This document shows, piece by piece, positions 5,139-5,260 of a stretch of DNA of 5,260 bases (position 1 is the first letter of the stretch; each line of letters opens with the position of its first letter). A program made the translations under genes and the position numbers. The notes beneath the pieces are model-generated. The model saw only the letters and a program-made list of their open reading frames with translations, did no database searches and was not told the origin of the DNA. Source of the stretch: GCA-020344715 sp050115935 (GTDB lineage Archaea; Thermoproteota; Bathyarchaeia; Bathyarchaeales; Bathyarchaeaceae); the NCBI GenBank assembly GCA_050115935.1, contig JASFPO010000130.1:1-5260 (forward strand). The letters are read 5' to 3'.

Positions 5139-5260
5139 TTGGTCGGCAAACCTCTTGTTTCGATCGTGTCCGCTGGTCTATCAAGGTTTGGCAAAAGAAA
5201 AGGAGTATATGGGCGAGAGCTTTTTGCTGAAGCCACAGCGGAAGCTTTTGAGCGATGCCC
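5139..5260 (+). CDS. Thiolase-like protein (archaeal acetyl-CoA acetyltransferase / SCP-x type), N-terminus only
   Basis: Only the first 40 codons are inside the window. They read VSIVSAGLSRFGKRKGVYGR followed by ELFAEATAEAFERC. The pattern of a beta strand, then AG-x-x-x-FGK, then a helix ELFAEA..EAFE, is the usual beginning of thiolase-superfamily proteins of the archaeal SCP-x/acetoacetyl-CoA thiolase branch. The nucleophilic cysteine would come about 50 residues further on, so activity cannot be judged. The frame is open from ATG 5109, but TTG 5139 is preferred because GAGGGG (5126-5131) lies seven bases ahead and the protein then begins MVGKPLVSIV. In many archaea such thiolases stand next to an OB-fold/zinc-ribbon (DUF35) protein and HMG-CoA synthase and feed mevalonate synthesis; whether that holds here depends on sequence beyond the edge. 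Confidence 0.8.
   Translation, partial: MVGKPLVSIVSAGLSRFGKRKGVYGRELFAEATAEAFERC

Noticed and set aside
4909..5184. Minus-strand 91-codon frame across the trmO end and thiolase start
   Set aside because: It is antisense to two recognisable genes and shows no family pattern.

Overview
The window looks like a piece of an archaeal chromosome of moderate GC content. The evidence is AT-rich TATA-like boxes about 25-30 bases ahead of starts, Shine-Dalgarno cores of the GGTG/GAGGGG type, frequent TTG and GTG starts, a ribbon-helix-helix regulator of archaeal style, an archaeal-looking orotidine-5'-phosphate decarboxylase, and an N-terminus resembling the archaeal thiolase/SCP-x family. From memory of homologous sequences I would place it near the Bathyarchaeia or a related lineage. 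That placement is inference, not something shown here.

Layout from left to right. Bases 1-1655 (+) hold the C-terminal ~550 residues of an acetoacetyl-CoA synthetase-like acyl-CoA ligase, cut by the window edge. Bases 1741-2502 (+) hold pyrF. Facing it on the minus strand are a 49-residue ribbon-helix-helix (RHH) protein gene (2544-2693), easily missed because it is short, and a 128-residue protein of unknown function (2778-3164). A 15-base palindrome sits between these two minus-strand genes, just ahead of the RHH start, and is a good candidate operator. A 272-base gap (3165-3436) contains a strong 8-bp hairpin and a coding-like frame broken by an amber codon. A low-molecular-weight protein-tyrosine-phosphatase family gene follows (3437-3835, +). 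It converges on a flavodoxin gene (3860-4324, -). The flavodoxin is preceded by a coding-like minus-strand frame (4334 to at least 4456, perhaps to about 4540) whose stop codon overlaps the flavodoxin ribosome binding site. A TrmO-type tRNA methyltransferase gene (4568-5038, +) is divergent from these. The right edge holds the first 40 codons of a thiolase-like gene (5139-5260, +).

The genes look like a run of mostly independent core and housekeeping units with frequent strand switching, not one operon. The two edge genes share acyl-CoA/acetoacetyl-CoA chemistry: the ligase could make acetoacetyl-CoA from acetoacetate, and thiolases make or cleave acetoacetyl-CoA. They are over 3 kb apart, with unrelated genes between. 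The only plausible co-transcribed pairs are the unknown gene with the RHH gene, and the small minus-strand frame with the flavodoxin. I see no tRNA or rRNA gene, CRISPR array, insertion sequence or integrase. I found no convincing new multi-gene system. The most useful discoveries are the short RHH gene with its palindrome, the small frame before flavodoxin, and the partial thiolase at the edge.
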